A stretch of 64,000 nucleotides of DNA from Noviherbaspirillum sp. UKPF54 (GTDB lineage: Bacteria > Pseudomonadota > Gammaproteobacteria > Burkholderiales > Burkholderiaceae_D). The stretch is from the NCBI RefSeq assembly GCF_007874125.1, contig NZ_CP040128.1:4402001-4466000 (forward strand), in the 5' to 3' direction. The translations under genes and the position numbers were made by a program. The notes beneath the pieces are model-generated. The model did not search any database and was not told the DNA's origin. It saw nothing but the letters and a program-made list of their open reading frames with translations. This document shows positions 45,137 to 55,090 of this stretch, piece after piece; within the stretch, counting starts at the first letter, position 1, and every line of letters starts with the position of its first letter.

Positions 45137-45907
45137 TTATTTTGCGATGAACATCACATCGCGTTGCAGGGGAATCAGGTGCTGGCCGCCGTCGACCAGC
45201 AGGGTGGTGCCGGTAATGGCCGGATTGTCGGCGGCGAAGCAAACCGTCGCCGCCACGTCCTCGGGCGTGCTGGAGCGGCCCAGCGGCGTCTTGGTATGGG
45301 CCTTGGCGAAGCCTTCCTCGGTCTGGTCGCCGGAGACCAGTGTGATGCCGGGTGCCACGCCGACCACGCGCAGCTTCGGCGCCAACGCCTGCGCCAGCAT
45401 GGTGGTCGCCGCCTGCAGCGCCGCCTTCGACAGCGTGTACGACAGGAAGTCGGGATTGAGGTTGAACAGTTTCTGGTCGAGCAGGTTGATTACCACGCCT
45501 GGCGCGCCTATCGGCACCATGTCATGCAGGGCCTGCGCCAGCAGCACCGGCGCGCCCAGGTTCGCATGCATGTGCGCGTCGAGCCGCGCCAGCGAGAAAT
45601 CGGCCGCGCCGTCGTGCTCGAACAGCGATGCATTATTGACCACGCAGGAGATCGTTGCGCCCATGAGCCGCGCCGCCTGGGGCAGCAGCGCCTTGACTGC
45701 CTGTTCGTCGGACAGCTCGCATGGCAACGCCACCGCGCGCCGGCCCAGCGCTTCGATGTCGCGTACGGTCGCCGCCGCCTCTTCGGCGGAGCGGTGGTAA
45801 TGCACGACGACGTCCCAGCCGTGCCGCGCCAGCGCGAGCGCGATCGTGCGGCCGATGCGTTTGGCCGCGCCGGTCACAAGTGCAACTTTTCTGGCGTCTG
45901 TAGTCAT
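45137..45907 (-). CDS. SDR-family reductase, FolM/pteridine-reductase-like
   Basis: A 256-residue short-chain reductase. The NADPH-binding motif TGAAKRIGRTIALALA uses the TGxxxRxG form with Arg found in pteridine reductases. The catalytic motifs are NNASLFEHD and YTLSK (YxxxK). GGQHLIPLQRDV ends the protein. Position upstream of folB makes dihydrofolate or dihydrobiopterin reduction the best guess. General SDR activity cannot be excluded. Confidence 0.85.
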   Translation of the reverse strand: MTTDARKVALVTGAAKRIGRTIALALARHGWDVVVHYHRSAEEAAATVRDIEALGRRAVALPCELSDEQAVKALLPQAARLMGATISCVVNNASLFEHDGAADFSLARLDAHMHANLGAPVLLAQALHDMVPIGAPGVVINLLDQKLFNLNPDFLSYTLSKAALQAATTMLAQALAPKLRVVGVAPGITLVSGDQTEEGFAKAHTKTPLGRSSTPEDVAATVCFAADNPAITGTTLLVDGGQHLIPLQRDVMFIAK

Positions 45908-46009
45908 ATGCGTGTGGTGTCTCGCGCCGGGTTGTCATTTCGATCACGCTCCGGCGCAGGCGCGCCGATTTATTCCAAGCGGCGCGTCGATTTCAATACA
46001 ATACCGGCT

Positions 46010-47182
46010 ATGCAACTGCAATTGCCCGAACCCTCATCCGATGCGCTGGCCGCTTCGCGCGCGCTGCTCGACCTGATCGTCAACGATATCCGGCGCAATT
46101 CCGGCTGGATTTCATTCGCCCAGTACATGGAGCTGGCGCTGTACGCGCCCGGCCTGGGCTACTACAGCGGCGGCGCGGCAAAACTCGGTAAAGACGGAGA
46201 TTTTACAACCGCCCCCGAAATTACGCCGCTTTTTGGCGCCACGCTGGCGCGCGTCGCGGCCGACCTGATGGCCCGGACCAGCCCGCAAGTCCTCGAATTC
46301 GGCGCCGGCACCGGCAAGCTGGCGCGCGATATCCTGACCGAGCTGAACGAGATAGGTGTGTCGGTGCACCGTTACTACATCGTCGAGGTGTCCGGCGAGT
46401 TGCGCGCGCGCCAGGAAGAAACCTTGCGCGATTTTCCACAGGTGGCCTGGCTCGACCGCTTCCCGGCCGCGTTTTCCGGCGTTGTCGTCGGCAACGAAGT
46501 GCTCGATGCGATGCCGGTCAACCTCGTGGCCAAGACCGCGCAGGGCTGGCAGGAGCGCGGCGTGGGTCTGTCGCCCAGCGGTTTTGCATTCCAGGACCAG
46601 CCGTGCGACGAGGCGCTGCAAGCCGCACTGGCCGCGCAGATTCCGCACGCCGACGAGCTGCCCGTCGGGTACGTCACCGAAGTGCATCCAATCGCCGCAG
46701 GGTTCATGCATTCGCTGGCCGCGATGCTCGACGCCGGCTATGAACAGTCCGGTCATGGCGGCGCGGCGCTCCTGATCGACTACGGTTTTCCGGCGCACGA
46801 ATACTACCTCGGCCAGCGTGCGCAGGGCACTCTGATGTGCCACTACCGGCACCACGCGCATCCCGATCCGTTCTATCTGCCCGGGCTGCAGGACATTACC
46901 GCCCATGTCGACTTTACCGCCATGGCGCGCGCCGCCATTGACGGCGGACTGGACTTGCTCGGCTATACCAGTCAGGCTGCTTTCCTGCTCGATGCCGGCA
47001 TCGGCGACCTGTTGCTGCGCACTTCGCCGGAGGATTTGTTGCGCTACCTTCCGCAGGCGAACGCGGTGCAAAAGTTGATTTCGCCGGCCGAAATGGGCGA
47101 ACTGTTCAAGGTACTGGTGCTGGGCAAGCATGCGCAGCTGCCGGATCGATTCGCCCGCAACGACCGCAGCCACCGGCTATGA
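46010..47182 (+). CDS. MidA/NDUFAF7-type SAM-dependent methyltransferase
   Basis: A 390-residue protein. It has the family start block SGWISFAQYMELALYAPGLG, followed by GGAAKLGKDGDFTTAPEI. The SAM-binding motif is VLEFGAGTGKLARDIL. A VVGNEVLDAMPVNLV block and a GAALLIDYGFPAHEYY block follow. Human NDUFAF7 methylates an Arg of complex I, while bacterial targets are unclear. The open frame extends upstream, but the ATG at 46010 starts the conserved part. It is divergent from the SDR gene. Confidence 0.9.
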   Translation: MQLQLPEPSSDALAASRALLDLIVNDIRRNSGWISFAQYMELALYAPGLGYYSGGAAKLGKDGDFTTAPEITPLFGATLARVAADLMARTSPQVLEFGAGTGKLARDILTELNEIGVSVHRYYIVEVSGELRARQEETLRDFPQVAWLDRFPAAFSGVVVGNEVLDAMPVNLVAKTAQGWQERGVGLSPSGFAFQDQPCDEALQAALAAQIPHADELPVGYVTEVHPIAAGFMHSLAAMLDAGYEQSGHGGAALLIDYGFPAHEYYLGQRAQGTLMCHYRHHAHPDPFYLPGLQDITAHVDFTAMARAAIDGGLDLLGYTSQAAFLLDAGIGDLLLRTSPEDLLRYLPQANAVQKLISPAEMGELFKVLVLGKHAQLPDRFARNDRSHRL

Positions 47183-47228
47183 ACGCTACCGCTTTTTCCG
47201 CAATCGACCTTCTAGACCTGGGACGCGC

Positions 47229-47426
47229 ATGATCCGCTGGGTGCTTACCATTTTCCTGGCGCTCGTCATTTTCTCGTCGCTGCTGCCCTGGCTCGAAAAG
47301 CTTGGCATCGGCCGCCTGCCGGGCGACCTGCGCTTCACCCTGTTCGGCAAGACGTTTTTTCTGCCGTTCGCTTCCACCATCTTGTTGTCGCTGGCGGTCG
47401 TGCTGCTCGGGCGCCTGCTGAAATGA
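47229..47426 (+). CDS. DUF2905-type small membrane protein, copy 1
   Basis: A 65-residue protein with two membrane segments: MIRWVLTIFLALVIFSSLLP and FASTILLSLAVVLLGRLL. The linker has KLGIGRLPGDLRFTLFGK, the DUF2905 block. Function unknown. The ATG at 47229 follows the methyltransferase by 46 bp. Confidence 0.82.
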   Translation: MIRWVLTIFLALVIFSSLLPWLEKLGIGRLPGDLRFTLFGKTFFLPFASTILLSLAVVLLGRLLK

Positions 47427-47462
47427 GTACAATCCGCGCATCCATCTGACAAAGGGGGCGCC

Positions 47463-47660
47463 ATGATCCGCTGGGTCGCCGCGATATTCATCGGCTTGTT
47501 CGTGTTCTATCCGCTGTTGCCGTTCCTGGAAAAGCTCGGCGTCGGACGCATGCCGGGCGATATTCGTTTTCGTCTGCGCGCCATGATCTTTTGTCTGCCG
47601 TTCGGCTCGACCGTGCTGTGGTCGGCGCTGGCCTTCCTAGTTGCGCGGTTCTTGAAATGA
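47463..47660 (+). CDS. DUF2905-type small membrane protein, copy 2
   Basis: A 65-residue tandem paralogue: MIRWVAAIFIGLFVFYPLLP with KLGVGRMPGDIRFRLRA and a second membrane helix. It has the same length and layout as the preceding gene but only about half-identical sequence, so the duplication is old. AAAGGGGGCG precedes the ATG. Confidence 0.82.
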   Translation: MIRWVAAIFIGLFVFYPLLPFLEKLGVGRMPGDIRFRLRAMIFCLPFGSTVLWSALAFLVARFLK

Positions 47661-47740
47661 CCCTGTTGCCGCGTCAACGTGCGCGGCCGCAAACCAATAT
47701 ACTGTTGAGCCTTACCTAAGGCGCGGCACTCCATACCAAG

Positions 47741-49153
47741 ATGCAACCCACCCTGGAACAATTGCGCGAACGCCACGGCGCGCGCTACAAGTGGCTGGTT
47801 CTATTGACCGTCATGATCGGCACCATGGCTTCGATCATGTCGTCGACCATCGTCAATGTCGCCGTGCCCGACCTCAGCCATCACTTCGCGCTTGGCCAGG
47901 AGCGCGCCCAATGGGTGTCGGCCGGCTTCATGCAGGCCATGACGCTGTCGATGCTCACGACGCCCTGGCTGCTGCTGCGCTTCGGCCTGCGCCGCACCTA
48001 TACCGGCGCCGTCCTGCTTCTGCTGGCGGGTGGCGTCATCGGTGGCTTCAGCGTCAACTACCCGATGCTGTTGTCCATGCGCGTGGCCGAGGGCCTGGCT
48101 GCCGGCATCCTGCAGCCGATCCCCTCCATTGTGGTGTTTCGTGCATTCGACAACAAGCAGCGCGGCACGGCGATGGGCATCTTCGGCTTCGGCGTCGTGC
48201 TGGCGCCGGCCATCGGCCCCAGCCTGGGCGGCTTTCTGGTCGAGCATTTCGGCTGGCGCTCGATTTTCTTCGTCGTCGTTCCGTTCTGCCTGGTCGTGCT
48301 GGTGATGGTGCGCCGCCTGCTGGCCGTCAACTCGCCGTTCATGGGCGAGGCCAAAGCGCTCGACTGGAAAGGGCTGGCGCTGGCCACGGTGTGCATCACC
48401 AGCCTGCTGAACGGGTTGGTGCAACTGCATCACGATCTGGCGCGGGCACTCGGCTTGCTGGCGATCGGCGCTGCCACCCTGGCGGGCTTTGTCGCCTACC
48501 AGCGACGTGCCGAGCACGGCTTGCTCAATATGGGCCTGTTCCGCTACCGCCAGTTCGCAATGGGGGCCATGGTTGCGTTCATCTACGGCGCCGGCCTGTT
48601 CGGCTCGACGTACCTGCTGCCGGTTTATATGCAGATGGCGCTGAATTACGCGCCGTCGCAGGCGGGCCTGGTATTGCTGCCGGCGGGGATCGTCCTGGCC
48701 GTGACGATCGTCTTCGCCGGCAGGCTATCGGACTGGGTCGCGCCGAATGTGCTGGTGTCGATCGGGCTCTTCCTGCTGGCCCTGTCGTTGGGACTGATGG
48801 GGCTCGGCACGATCGCCTCCGGCTACGCCACGCTGATCGCGCTGGCGATCCTCGGCCGCATCGGTCTGGGCTTTGTGCTGCCTTCGTTGAGTTTGGGATC
48901 GATGCGCGGCGTCGACGCTAGCCTGATTGCGCAGGGCGCCAGCGCGATCAACTTCCTGCGCCAGCTCGGCGGCGCCATCGGCGTAAGCCTGGTAGGCATC
49001 GTGCTGGAGTGGCGCCTGTCGCTGTACCCGGCCGGCGCGCCTGGGGTGAGCCTGCGTGCATTTAACGAAACCTTCCTGCTGGTGGCACTGATTTGCGCCA
49101 GTGCCATCCTGGCCGCCTGGCGCATGATGCCGGTGCACCATCCTGCCGAGTGA
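47741..49153 (+). CDS. MFS drug exporter, DHA2 (14-helix) type
   Basis: A 470-residue transporter with about 14 hydrophobic segments. The DHA2 signature TIVNVAVPDLSHHFALGQE is in helix 1, and WVSAGFMQAMTLSMLTTPW follows. IFGFGVVLAPAIGPSLGGFL is the motif C region. Members expel drugs or dyes using the proton gradient. The substrate is unknown. No regulator gene sits beside it. The start at 47741 has a weak ribosome site. Confidence 0.9.
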   Translation: MQPTLEQLRERHGARYKWLVLLTVMIGTMASIMSSTIVNVAVPDLSHHFALGQERAQWVSAGFMQAMTLSMLTTPWLLLRFGLRRTYTGAVLLLLAGGVIGGFSVNYPMLLSMRVAEGLAAGILQPIPSIVVFRAFDNKQRGTAMGIFGFGVVLAPAIGPSLGGFLVEHFGWRSIFFVVVPFCLVVLVMVRRLLAVNSPFMGEAKALDWKGLALATVCITSLLNGLVQLHHDLARALGLLAIGAATLAGFVAYQRRAEHGLLNMGLFRYRQFAMGAMVAFIYGAGLFGSTYLLPVYMQMALNYAPSQAGLVLLPAGIVLAVTIVFAGRLSDWVAPNVLVSIGLFLLALSLGLMGLGTIASGYATLIALAILGRIGLGFVLPSLSLGSMRGVDASLIAQGASAINFLRQLGGAIGVSLVGIVLEWRLSLYPAGAPGVSLRAFNETFLLVALICASAILAAWRMMPVHHPAE

Positions 49154-49157
49154 CTCG

Positions 49158-49517
49158 CTAATCCGCCCGCAAGAATTCGGTTAACAGTTCCGGCGGCCGG
49201 GCAATCACGGCGCGGCCGCGGAATTCGATAATTGGGCGCTGCAGCAGCTTGGGATGCGCGACGATGGCGCTCAATAGCGTTTCGTCATCGGCTTGCGCGA
49301 GCTGGAGGGTGTCGTATTCCTCCTCGTTGGTGCGCACCATGTCGCGCACGCTGCCGCCCAGGAGTTGGTGCAAGGACTGGAGTCGGGCGAGATCGGGCGG
49401 CGTTTTCAGGTATTCCACCACAGTTAGCGGCAAGCCATGCTTGCTGGCGAATTGTTCGACCAGGGCCAAGCCTTCGCGCGATTTCGAGCAGCGCGGATTG
49501 TGAAAAATGGTAAGCAT
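49158..49517 (-). CDS. arsC: ArsC-family arsenate reductase (glutaredoxin-type)
   Basis: A 119-residue protein. HNPRCSKSR contains the H-x3-C-x3-R active site, with Cys as the nucleophile. EYLKTPPD and RPIIEFRGRAVIARPPE are further family blocks, including the arsenate-contact Arg residues. It would reduce arsenate using glutaredoxin. No ars operon or arsenite pump lies nearby, so another YffB-like redox role is possible. It converges on the MFS gene with a 4-bp gap. Confidence 0.9.
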   Translation of the reverse strand: MLTIFHNPRCSKSREGLALVEQFASKHGLPLTVVEYLKTPPDLARLQSLHQLLGGSVRDMVRTNEEEYDTLQLAQADDETLLSAIVAHPKLLQRPIIEFRGRAVIARPPELLTEFLRAD

Positions 49518-49728
49518 GTTGAAGTTTTGAGTAGGTCGGTGTGCAGGGCGCCCGCAATCTTATTACAAGCGCTCCATCGGTGCTGGCGGCGAATTGAACC
49601 CACTGGGCAATAAATGAGTCAGAGTCAATATTTCCCACCCAAAACGCATCACTGCGCGCTGCCCTATACTGTTCTCCTGCCGGCTGCCTTGGGAGGGTGG
49701 GCAGCAAACGTTGTGCTGACTCGACTTT
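49518..49728. other. Intergenic region before the amidotransferase gene
   Basis: About 210 bp between divergent genes. No clear promoter or repeat was found. Confidence 0.35.
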
Positions 49729-50679
49729 ATGCCTCAAGAGAAGAACGATCCACCTACTGATTTTGCCAATCCCTCTGCCGCCGCCGGTGCCGCGCGGCCG
49801 GGTATCCACGCACGTCGCCAGGAATCGCCGTGGGCGCTGACCCAGCGCGTGATTTCGGCGCGCTTTCAAGCCCTGTCCGGCAAGGTATTACGCCGTCTCA
49901 CGCAGAGAACCCTGAAAATCGGCGTATCGGCGCGGATTTTTCATCCCGAAATGGGAGCCAAGGGCTTGCGCAGCAAGACGCTGCAATACCTGGAAGAGTC
50001 GATTGCCCAATGGGTGATGTCGCGCGATGTCATGGTGTTCATGATCCCGACCGTGAACAACAACAGTCTGCTACACCCCAGCAATATCCGTCTGCGCGAC
50101 TATGCCAAACACCTCGACGGTTTGGTATTGCAGGGCGGCGCCGATGTCTCGCCGCAGACTTATTCGGAAGTCGCGACCCGGCCGGAATGGAGTGGCGACC
50201 GCGCACGAGACATGTACGAGCTGGAGCTGCTGCATGAATTCGTCGAAGCCGGCAAGCCGGTGCTCGGCATATGCCGAGGCTGTCAGTTGATCAACGTCGC
50301 GTTCGGCGGCACGCTTTACCAGGACATTGCCTCGGACGTGCCGGCGGCGATCGAGCATGTCAACGACCTGTACGACAGCCATTACCACACCATTCATTTT
50401 CGCCAGGGATCGTCGCTTGAGTCGATGTTCCCGGCCAAACCGGACGCGCTCGTCAATTCGATTCACCATCAGGCGGTCAAGGACCTGGGGCGCGACCTCG
50501 TCGTGGAGGCGGTATCGGGACCGGACAGCATCGTGGAAGCCATTCGCTATCAAAAGGCGCGCTTCGTGATGGGGCTGCAGTGGCATCCGGAATTTCATCG
50601 CGGACGCAGCGCCGAATTGTTGGACTGCACACCGATATTGGATGACTTTCTAAGGGCAGCACGCGAAACACGGTTCTAA
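49729..50679 (+). CDS. Class I glutamine amidotransferase, peptidase C26 (PuuD-like)
   Basis: A 316-residue protein. The nucleophile elbow is GICRGCQLINVAFGG. The His/Glu pair is in LQWHPEFHRG. GGADVSPQTYSE and NSIHHQAVKDLG are family blocks. PuuD hydrolyses gamma-glutamyl-GABA in putrescine use, but no other puu genes are nearby. The N-terminal 60 residues are extra and poorly conserved, so a later start is possible. Confidence 0.85.
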   Translation: MPQEKNDPPTDFANPSAAAGAARPGIHARRQESPWALTQRVISARFQALSGKVLRRLTQRTLKIGVSARIFHPEMGAKGLRSKTLQYLEESIAQWVMSRDVMVFMIPTVNNNSLLHPSNIRLRDYAKHLDGLVLQGGADVSPQTYSEVATRPEWSGDRARDMYELELLHEFVEAGKPVLGICRGCQLINVAFGGTLYQDIASDVPAAIEHVNDLYDSHYHTIHFRQGSSLESMFPAKPDALVNSIHHQAVKDLGRDLVVEAVSGPDSIVEAIRYQKARFVMGLQWHPEFHRGRSAELLDCTPILDDFLRAARETRF

Positions 50680-50793
50680 CAATTTATTTACTTATTGGCA
50701 ATGTGTTTGCATGTTGTTGTGAGAAATTGCTGGCCAAATTCTTATTTCAGTTGACAAGGGAAGGACTCTCTACTATAGTTTGGGGTTCCCTGC

Positions 50794-50879
50794 GGAGGGG
50801 TGGCCGAGTGGTTAATGGCAGCAGACTGTAAATCTGCCCTCTTACGAGTACGCTGGTTCGAATCCAGCCCCCTCCACCA
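50794..50879 (+). tRNA. tRNA-Tyr (GTA)
   Basis: A class II tRNA of 86 nt including encoded CCA. The acceptor arm pairs GGAGGGG with CCCCTCC. The anticodon loop reads ACTGTAAAT with GTA. A long variable arm (CCTCTTACGAGTACG) precedes GGTTCGAATCC. It is the first of three tRNAs before tuf. Confidence 0.96.
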
Positions 50880-50919
50880 GCAGTAACGCAGGAGAAATGT
50901 GCGGCTGAAGAGGTTCCCT

Positions 50920-50993
50920 GCGGGTGTAGCTCAATGGTAGAGCAGAAGCCTTCCAAGCTTATGACGAGGGTTCGATTCCCTTCACCCGCTCCA
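50920..50993 (+). tRNA. tRNA-Gly (TCC)
   Basis: A 74-nt tRNA with encoded CCA. GCGGGTG pairs with CACCCGC. The anticodon loop is CTTCCAA with TCC, and the T loop is GGTTCGATTCC. It lies 40 bp after tRNA-Tyr. Confidence 0.95.
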
Positions 50994-51031
50994 GTTTTGG
51001 TTGGACGTAGTAAGTAATACGGACAGCAAAT

Positions 51032-51106
<75 letters not shown>

Positions 51107-51184
51107 GTTTTCATTGGTGTATCCAAATAGCAAGGCAGTCGGGCACGTGCCTAGACATTCTCATCAAATCGTTAGGAGTCGAAA

Positions 51185-52375
51185 ATGGCAAAAGGCAAGT
51201 TTGAGCGGACAAAACCGCACGTGAATGTGGGCACGATTGGTCACGTTGACCATGGCAAGACCACCCTGACTGCAGCAATTGCAACGGTGTTGTCGTCGAA
51301 GTTTGGCGGCGAAGCGAAGAAATACGACGAAATCGATGCGGCGCCGGAAGAAAAGGCGCGCGGCATTACGATCAACACCGCGCACATCGAATACGAAACC
51401 GCGAACCGCCATTATGCGCACGTGGACTGCCCTGGCCACGCCGACTATGTGAAGAACATGATCACCGGCGCAGCGCAGATGGACGGCGCAATCCTGGTGT
51501 GCTCCGCCGCTGACGGCCCGATGCCGCAAACCCGCGAACACATCCTGCTGGCCCGTCAGGTCGGTGTGCCGTACATCATCGTGTTCCTGAACAAGTGCGA
51601 CATGGTCGACGACGCCGAGCTGCTCGAGCTGGTTGAAATGGAAGTGCGCGAGCTCCTGTCCAAGTACGAATTCCCGGGCGACGATCTGCCGATCATCCGC
51701 GGTTCGGCCAAACTGGCGCTGGAAGGCGACAAGGGCGAGCTGGGCGAGCAAGCGATCATGAAGCTGGCCGATGCGCTGGATTCCTACATCCCGACGCCGG
51801 AGCGTGCCGTGGACGGCACCTTCCTGATGCCGGTGGAAGACGTGTTCTCGATCTCCGGCCGCGGCACCGTGGTGACCGGTCGTGTTGAGCGCGGCATCAT
51901 CAAGGTTGGCGAAGAAATCGAAATCGTCGGTATCCGCGACACCGTCAAGACCACCTGCACCGGCGTGGAAATGTTCCGCAAGCTGCTCGACCAAGGTCAG
52001 GCTGGCGACAACGTCGGCGTGCTGCTGCGCGGTACCAAGCGTGAAGAAGTCGAGCGTGGCCAAGTGCTGGCCAAGCCGGGTTCGATCAAGCCGCACAGCC
52101 ACTTCACGGGCGAGATCTATGTGCTGTCGAAAGACGAAGGTGGTCGTCACACCCCGTTCTTCAACAACTACCGTCCGCAGTTCTACTTCCGTACCACGGA
52201 CGTGACCGGCGCGATCGAGCTGCCGAAGGACAAGGAAATGGTGATGCCGGGTGACAACGTCTCGATCACGGTGAAACTGATTTCCCCGATCGCGATGGAA
52301 GAAGGTCTGCGCTTCGCCATCCGCGAAGGCGGCCGTACCGTCGGCGCCGGCGTCGTTGCCAAGATCATCGAGTAA
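51185..52375 (+). CDS. tuf: Elongation factor Tu
   Basis: A 396-residue GTPase that carries aminoacyl-tRNA to the ribosome. The motifs are [10 protein letters not shown] (P loop), [26 protein letters not shown] and GSAKLAL. Domains II and III follow ([26 protein letters not shown] at the end). This is the tufB-type position, flanked by tRNA-Thr and tRNA-Trp. TAGGAGTCGAAA precedes the ATG. Confidence 0.99.
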   Translation: MAKGKFERTKPHVNVGTIGHVDHGKTTLTAAIATVLSSKFGGEAKKYDEIDAAPEEKARGITINTAHIEYETANRHYAHVDCPGHADYVKNMITGAAQMDGAILVCSAADGPMPQTREHILLARQVGVPYIIVFLNKCDMVDDAELLELVEMEVRELLSKYEFPGDDLPIIRGSAKLALEGDKGELGEQAIMKLADALDSYIPTPERAVDGTFLMPVEDVFSISGRGTVVTGRVERGIIKVGEEIEIVGIRDTVKTTCTGVEMFRKLLDQGQAGDNVGVLLRGTKREEVERGQVLAKPGSIKPHSHFTGEIYVLSKDEGGRHTPFFNNYRPQFYFRTTDVTGAIELPKDKEMVMPGDNVSITVKLISPIAMEEGLRFAIREGGRTVGAGVVAKIIE

Positions 52376-52451
52376 TACCTGACAGAGCGCCGCGACGATC
52401 GGGTTGAATCCGATCTCGTGGTGCCCGTCATTCAAGCAAAGTTTTACGCGT

Positions 52452-52527
52452 AGGGGTATAGCTCAACTGGCAGAGCGTCGGTCTCCAAAACCGAAGGTTG
52501 GGGGTTCGATTCCCTCTGCCCCTGCCA
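52452..52527 (+). tRNA. tRNA-Trp (CCA)
   Basis: A 76-nt tRNA with encoded CCA. AGGGGTA pairs with TGCCCCT by allowed pairs. The anticodon loop is CTCCAAA with CCA, and the T loop is GGTTCGATTCC. It lies between tuf and secE as in most betaproteobacteria. Confidence 0.96.
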
Positions 52528-52560
52528 CCGATAAGGCCGCAGGGCACGAAAGCAAAGCGT

Positions 52561-52944
52561 ATGTCTAACCACCCCGTCGAAACTGTCAGCACATCGGGCG
52601 ACAAGGTCAAAGTCGTCCTGGCAATCTGTGCCGTGATTGCGGGTGTCGTCGGCTTTTATTTCCTGTCCGATAAGCCCACTCTGGTGCGTGCCGGTGCGTT
52701 GGTCGCCGGCTTGATAGTCGCAATCGCAATCGCCTGGACATCCGATCCGGGTCGCAATTTCCTTGGTTTTGCCAAGGAGTCTGTGCGTGAAACCAAGAAG
52801 GTCGTCTGGCCAACCCGTAAAGAAGCTATGCAGATCACCGGCGTTGTGTTCGGTTTCGTTCTGTTGATGGCGATTTTCCTGTGGGGTACTGACAAAATTC
52901 TTGAATTCGTGTTGTACGACCTGATCTTGGGCTGGAAGAAATAA
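52561..52944 (+). CDS. secE: Preprotein translocase subunit SecE
   Basis: A 127-residue membrane protein, the three-helix long form. Two N-terminal helices ([34 protein letters not shown]) are followed by the conserved amphipathic stretch [20 protein letters not shown] and a third helix. It stabilises SecY. The stop overlaps the nusG start by one base (TAATG). Confidence 0.97.
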   Translation: MSNHPVETVSTSGDKVKVVLAICAVIAGVVGFYFLSDKPTLVRAGALVAGLIVAIAIAWTSDPGRNFLGFAKESVRETKKVVWPTRKEAMQITGVVFGFVLLMAIFLWGTDKILEFVLYDLILGWKK

Positions 52945-53516
52945 TGAGCGAGAACATGCAAGATACCGCGCCCCGATCTGGCGGCAATAAGCGCTGGTAC
53001 GTTGTGCACGCTTACTCCGGCATGGAGAAGAGCGTGCAGCGTGCTTTGATGGAGCGCATCGAGCGTGCCGGGATGCAGGATAAATTTGGTCAGATCCTGG
53101 TGCCGACCGAAGAAGTCATCGAAGTCAAGAATGGTCAAAAATCGGTCACTGAGCGCCGTTTCTTCCCGGGGTATGTCCTGGTTGAAATGGAAATGACGGA
53201 TGAAACTTGGCATTTGGTAAAGAACACCAGCAAGGTTACCGGCTTCATCGGCGGGAAATCCAACAAGCCGACGCCGATTCCTCCGCACGAAGTCGACAAG
53301 ATCCTGCATCAGATGCAAGAAGGTGTTGAAAAGCCACGCCCGAAAGTGCTGTACGAAGTGGGTGAGTTGGTGCGCATCAAGGACGGTCCTTTCACTGACT
53401 TCAACGGTAACGTTGAAGAGGTCAATTACGAGAAATCGCGAGTGCGCGTCTCGGTCACCATTTTCGGTCGCGCCACGCCGGTCGAACTGGAATTTGGGCA
53501 GGTCGAAAAAGTCTGA
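52944..53516 (+). CDS. nusG: Transcription elongation/antitermination factor NusG
   Basis: A 190-residue factor. The NGN domain has [20 protein letters not shown] and [14 protein letters not shown], and the C-terminal KOW domain has [18 protein letters not shown]. It binds RNA polymerase and couples to Rho or S10. It is translationally coupled to secE. Confidence 0.98.
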   Translation: MSENMQDTAPRSGGNKRWYVVHAYSGMEKSVQRALMERIERAGMQDKFGQILVPTEEVIEVKNGQKSVTERRFFPGYVLVEMEMTDETWHLVKNTSKVTGFIGGKSNKPTPIPPHEVDKILHQMQEGVEKPRPKVLYEVGELVRIKDGPFTDFNGNVEEVNYEKSRVRVSVTIFGRATPVELEFGQVEKV

Positions 53517-53671
53517 TCTGCCGTTTTTAAGATTATTTGCAGTAAAACGCCCCCCGGAGCGTCGCATGCCTCACCGCCTGTGGAATCTAGGAGCAGCAAG
53601 AGAGGAGCCTCAATAGTGAGTCGAATAGACGAGCGACCGGGCGCTAACACTCAATCAACGTAGGAGCCATC

Positions 53672-54102
53672 ATGGCAAAGAAAATCATCGGTTTTATCAA
53701 GCTGCAGGTGCCGGCTGGTAAAGCCAACCCATCCCCCCGATCGGCCCGGCGCTGGGTCAGCGCGGCCTGAACATCATGGAATTCTGCAAGGCGTTCAACG
53801 CCCAGACTCAAGGCGTCGAGCCGGGTCTGCCGATTCCGGTGGTGATCACCGCATTTGCCGACAAGTCCTTCACCTTCGTGATGAAGACTCCGCCGGCAAC
53901 GATCCTGATCAAGAAGGCTGCTGGCATTCAGAAGGGTTCGTCCAAGCCCCATACCGACAAGGTCGGCAAGATCACCCGCAAGCAAGCGGAAGAAATCGCA
54001 ACAACCAAGATGCCGGATCTCACGGCGGCTGACATGGATGCTGCCGTGCGTACGATCGCCGGTTCCGCACGTTCCATGGGTATCACGGTGGAGGGTCTGT
54101 AA
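53672..54102 (+). CDS. rplK: Ribosomal protein L11 with an apparent frameshift
   Basis: The start [20 protein letters not shown] is normal L11, but the frame breaks at the C-run 53733-53738. Six C are present where seven would restore [11 protein letters not shown]. After the break the normal frame resumes ([15 protein letters not shown]) and runs to a normal end (SMGITVEGL). As written, translation would stop at 53769. A homopolymer sequencing error is the simplest explanation, because the rest is intact and the gene is highly important. TAGGAG precedes the ATG, and the stop overlaps the rplA start by one base. Confidence 0.9.
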
Positions 54103-54797
54103 TGGCTAAGCTGTCCAAGCGCGCAAAAGCGATCAAGGCAAAAGTCGATCGCACCAAGCTCTATCCGTATGACAATGCAATTGCGCTGATCAAGGAATGC
54201 GCAACTGCCAAGTTTGATGAGTCGATCGACGTTGCCGTGCAACTCGGCGTGGACGCCAAGAAGTCGGACCAAGTGGTTCGTGGTTCCGTCGTTCTGCCGG
54301 CTGGTACCGGCAAGACCGTTCGTGTTGCCGTGTTTGCTTCCGGCGACAAGGCAGAAGCTGCAAAAGCCGCAGGCGCAGACATCGTCGGCATGGAAGACCT
54401 GGCTGAGCGTATCAAGGCGGGCGACATGCCGTTCGATATCGTGATCGCTTCGCCGGACACCATGCGTATCGTTGGTACGCTCGGTCAAATCCTCGGCCCG
54501 CGCGGCATGATGCCGAACCCGAAGGTTGGCACCGTGACTCCGGACGTCGCGACTGCAGTCAAGAATGCGAAAGCCGGTCAAGTGCAGTACCGCACTGACA
54601 AGGCAGGCATCATTCACGCGACCATCGGTCGCAAGTCGTTCAACGACGCCGATCTGAAGACCAACCTGTTGGCACTGATCGACGCACTGAACAAGGCCAA
54701 GCCGGCAACCAGCAAAGGTGTTTACCTGCGTCGCGTTGCAATCTCGTCGACGATGGGCGCAGGCGTGCGCGTCGATCAGTCGAGCCTGGCTGCCTAA
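54102..54797 (+). CDS. rplA: Ribosomal protein L1
   Basis: A 231-residue L1. It starts [20 protein letters not shown] and has [36 protein letters not shown] and GKKSF-like [10 protein letters not shown]1 also represses its own operon by binding the mRNA in other bacteria. The TAATG overlap couples it to rplK. Confidence 0.98.
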   Translation: MAKLSKRAKAIKAKVDRTKLYPYDNAIALIKECATAKFDESIDVAVQLGVDAKKSDQVVRGSVVLPAGTGKTVRVAVFASGDKAEAAKAAGADIVGMEDLAERIKAGDMPFDIVIASPDTMRIVGTLGQILGPRGMMPNPKVGTVTPDVATAVKNAKAGQVQYRTDKAGIIHATIGRKSFNDADLKTNLLALIDALNKAKPATSKGVYLRRVAISSTMGAGVRVDQSSLAA

Positions 54798-55090
54798 GTA
54801 GCGAATCAAGTCCTCATGCCGAGCCAGGCATGAGGCGAATCTTTGGGCTGGGCCTGCTTCGGCAAGATGGAAGAAGGGCCAGATTATCAAAGACCGTTGG
54901 GCGGCGTGCATGCATTGGTGCACAAAGTTAAACACCGGCAGAGCAATCTCCGGCACCCAACGCAGATGGTGTACCCGAACAAGTTTTGTAGTCTCAACGC
55001 TGGTTTTGCCAGTACTGAACTCCTAAACTTCGGACGCCGTGTTCGAACCGATGCGAGGTATTTACCGAACATCATTTTTGGAGGTTGATC
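54798..55090 (+). promoter_or_regulatory. rplJ upstream leader (L10-leader position)
   Basis: The 293-bp gap between rplA and rplJ is where the L10 autoregulatory leader lies in most bacteria. A perfect 9-bp hairpin, CCTCATGCC-GAGCCA-GGCATGAGG, is at 54813-54836, without a U-run. Further structured sequence (AGACCGTTGGGCGGCGTGC near 54892) precedes the ribosome site. A promoter for rplJL-rpoBC probably lies here. The fold is not verified. Confidence 0.6.

Noticed and set aside
54813..54836. Hairpin after rplA as an intrinsic terminator
   Set aside because: The 9-bp stem is perfect but has no U-run. Its place in the rplJ leader suggests another role.
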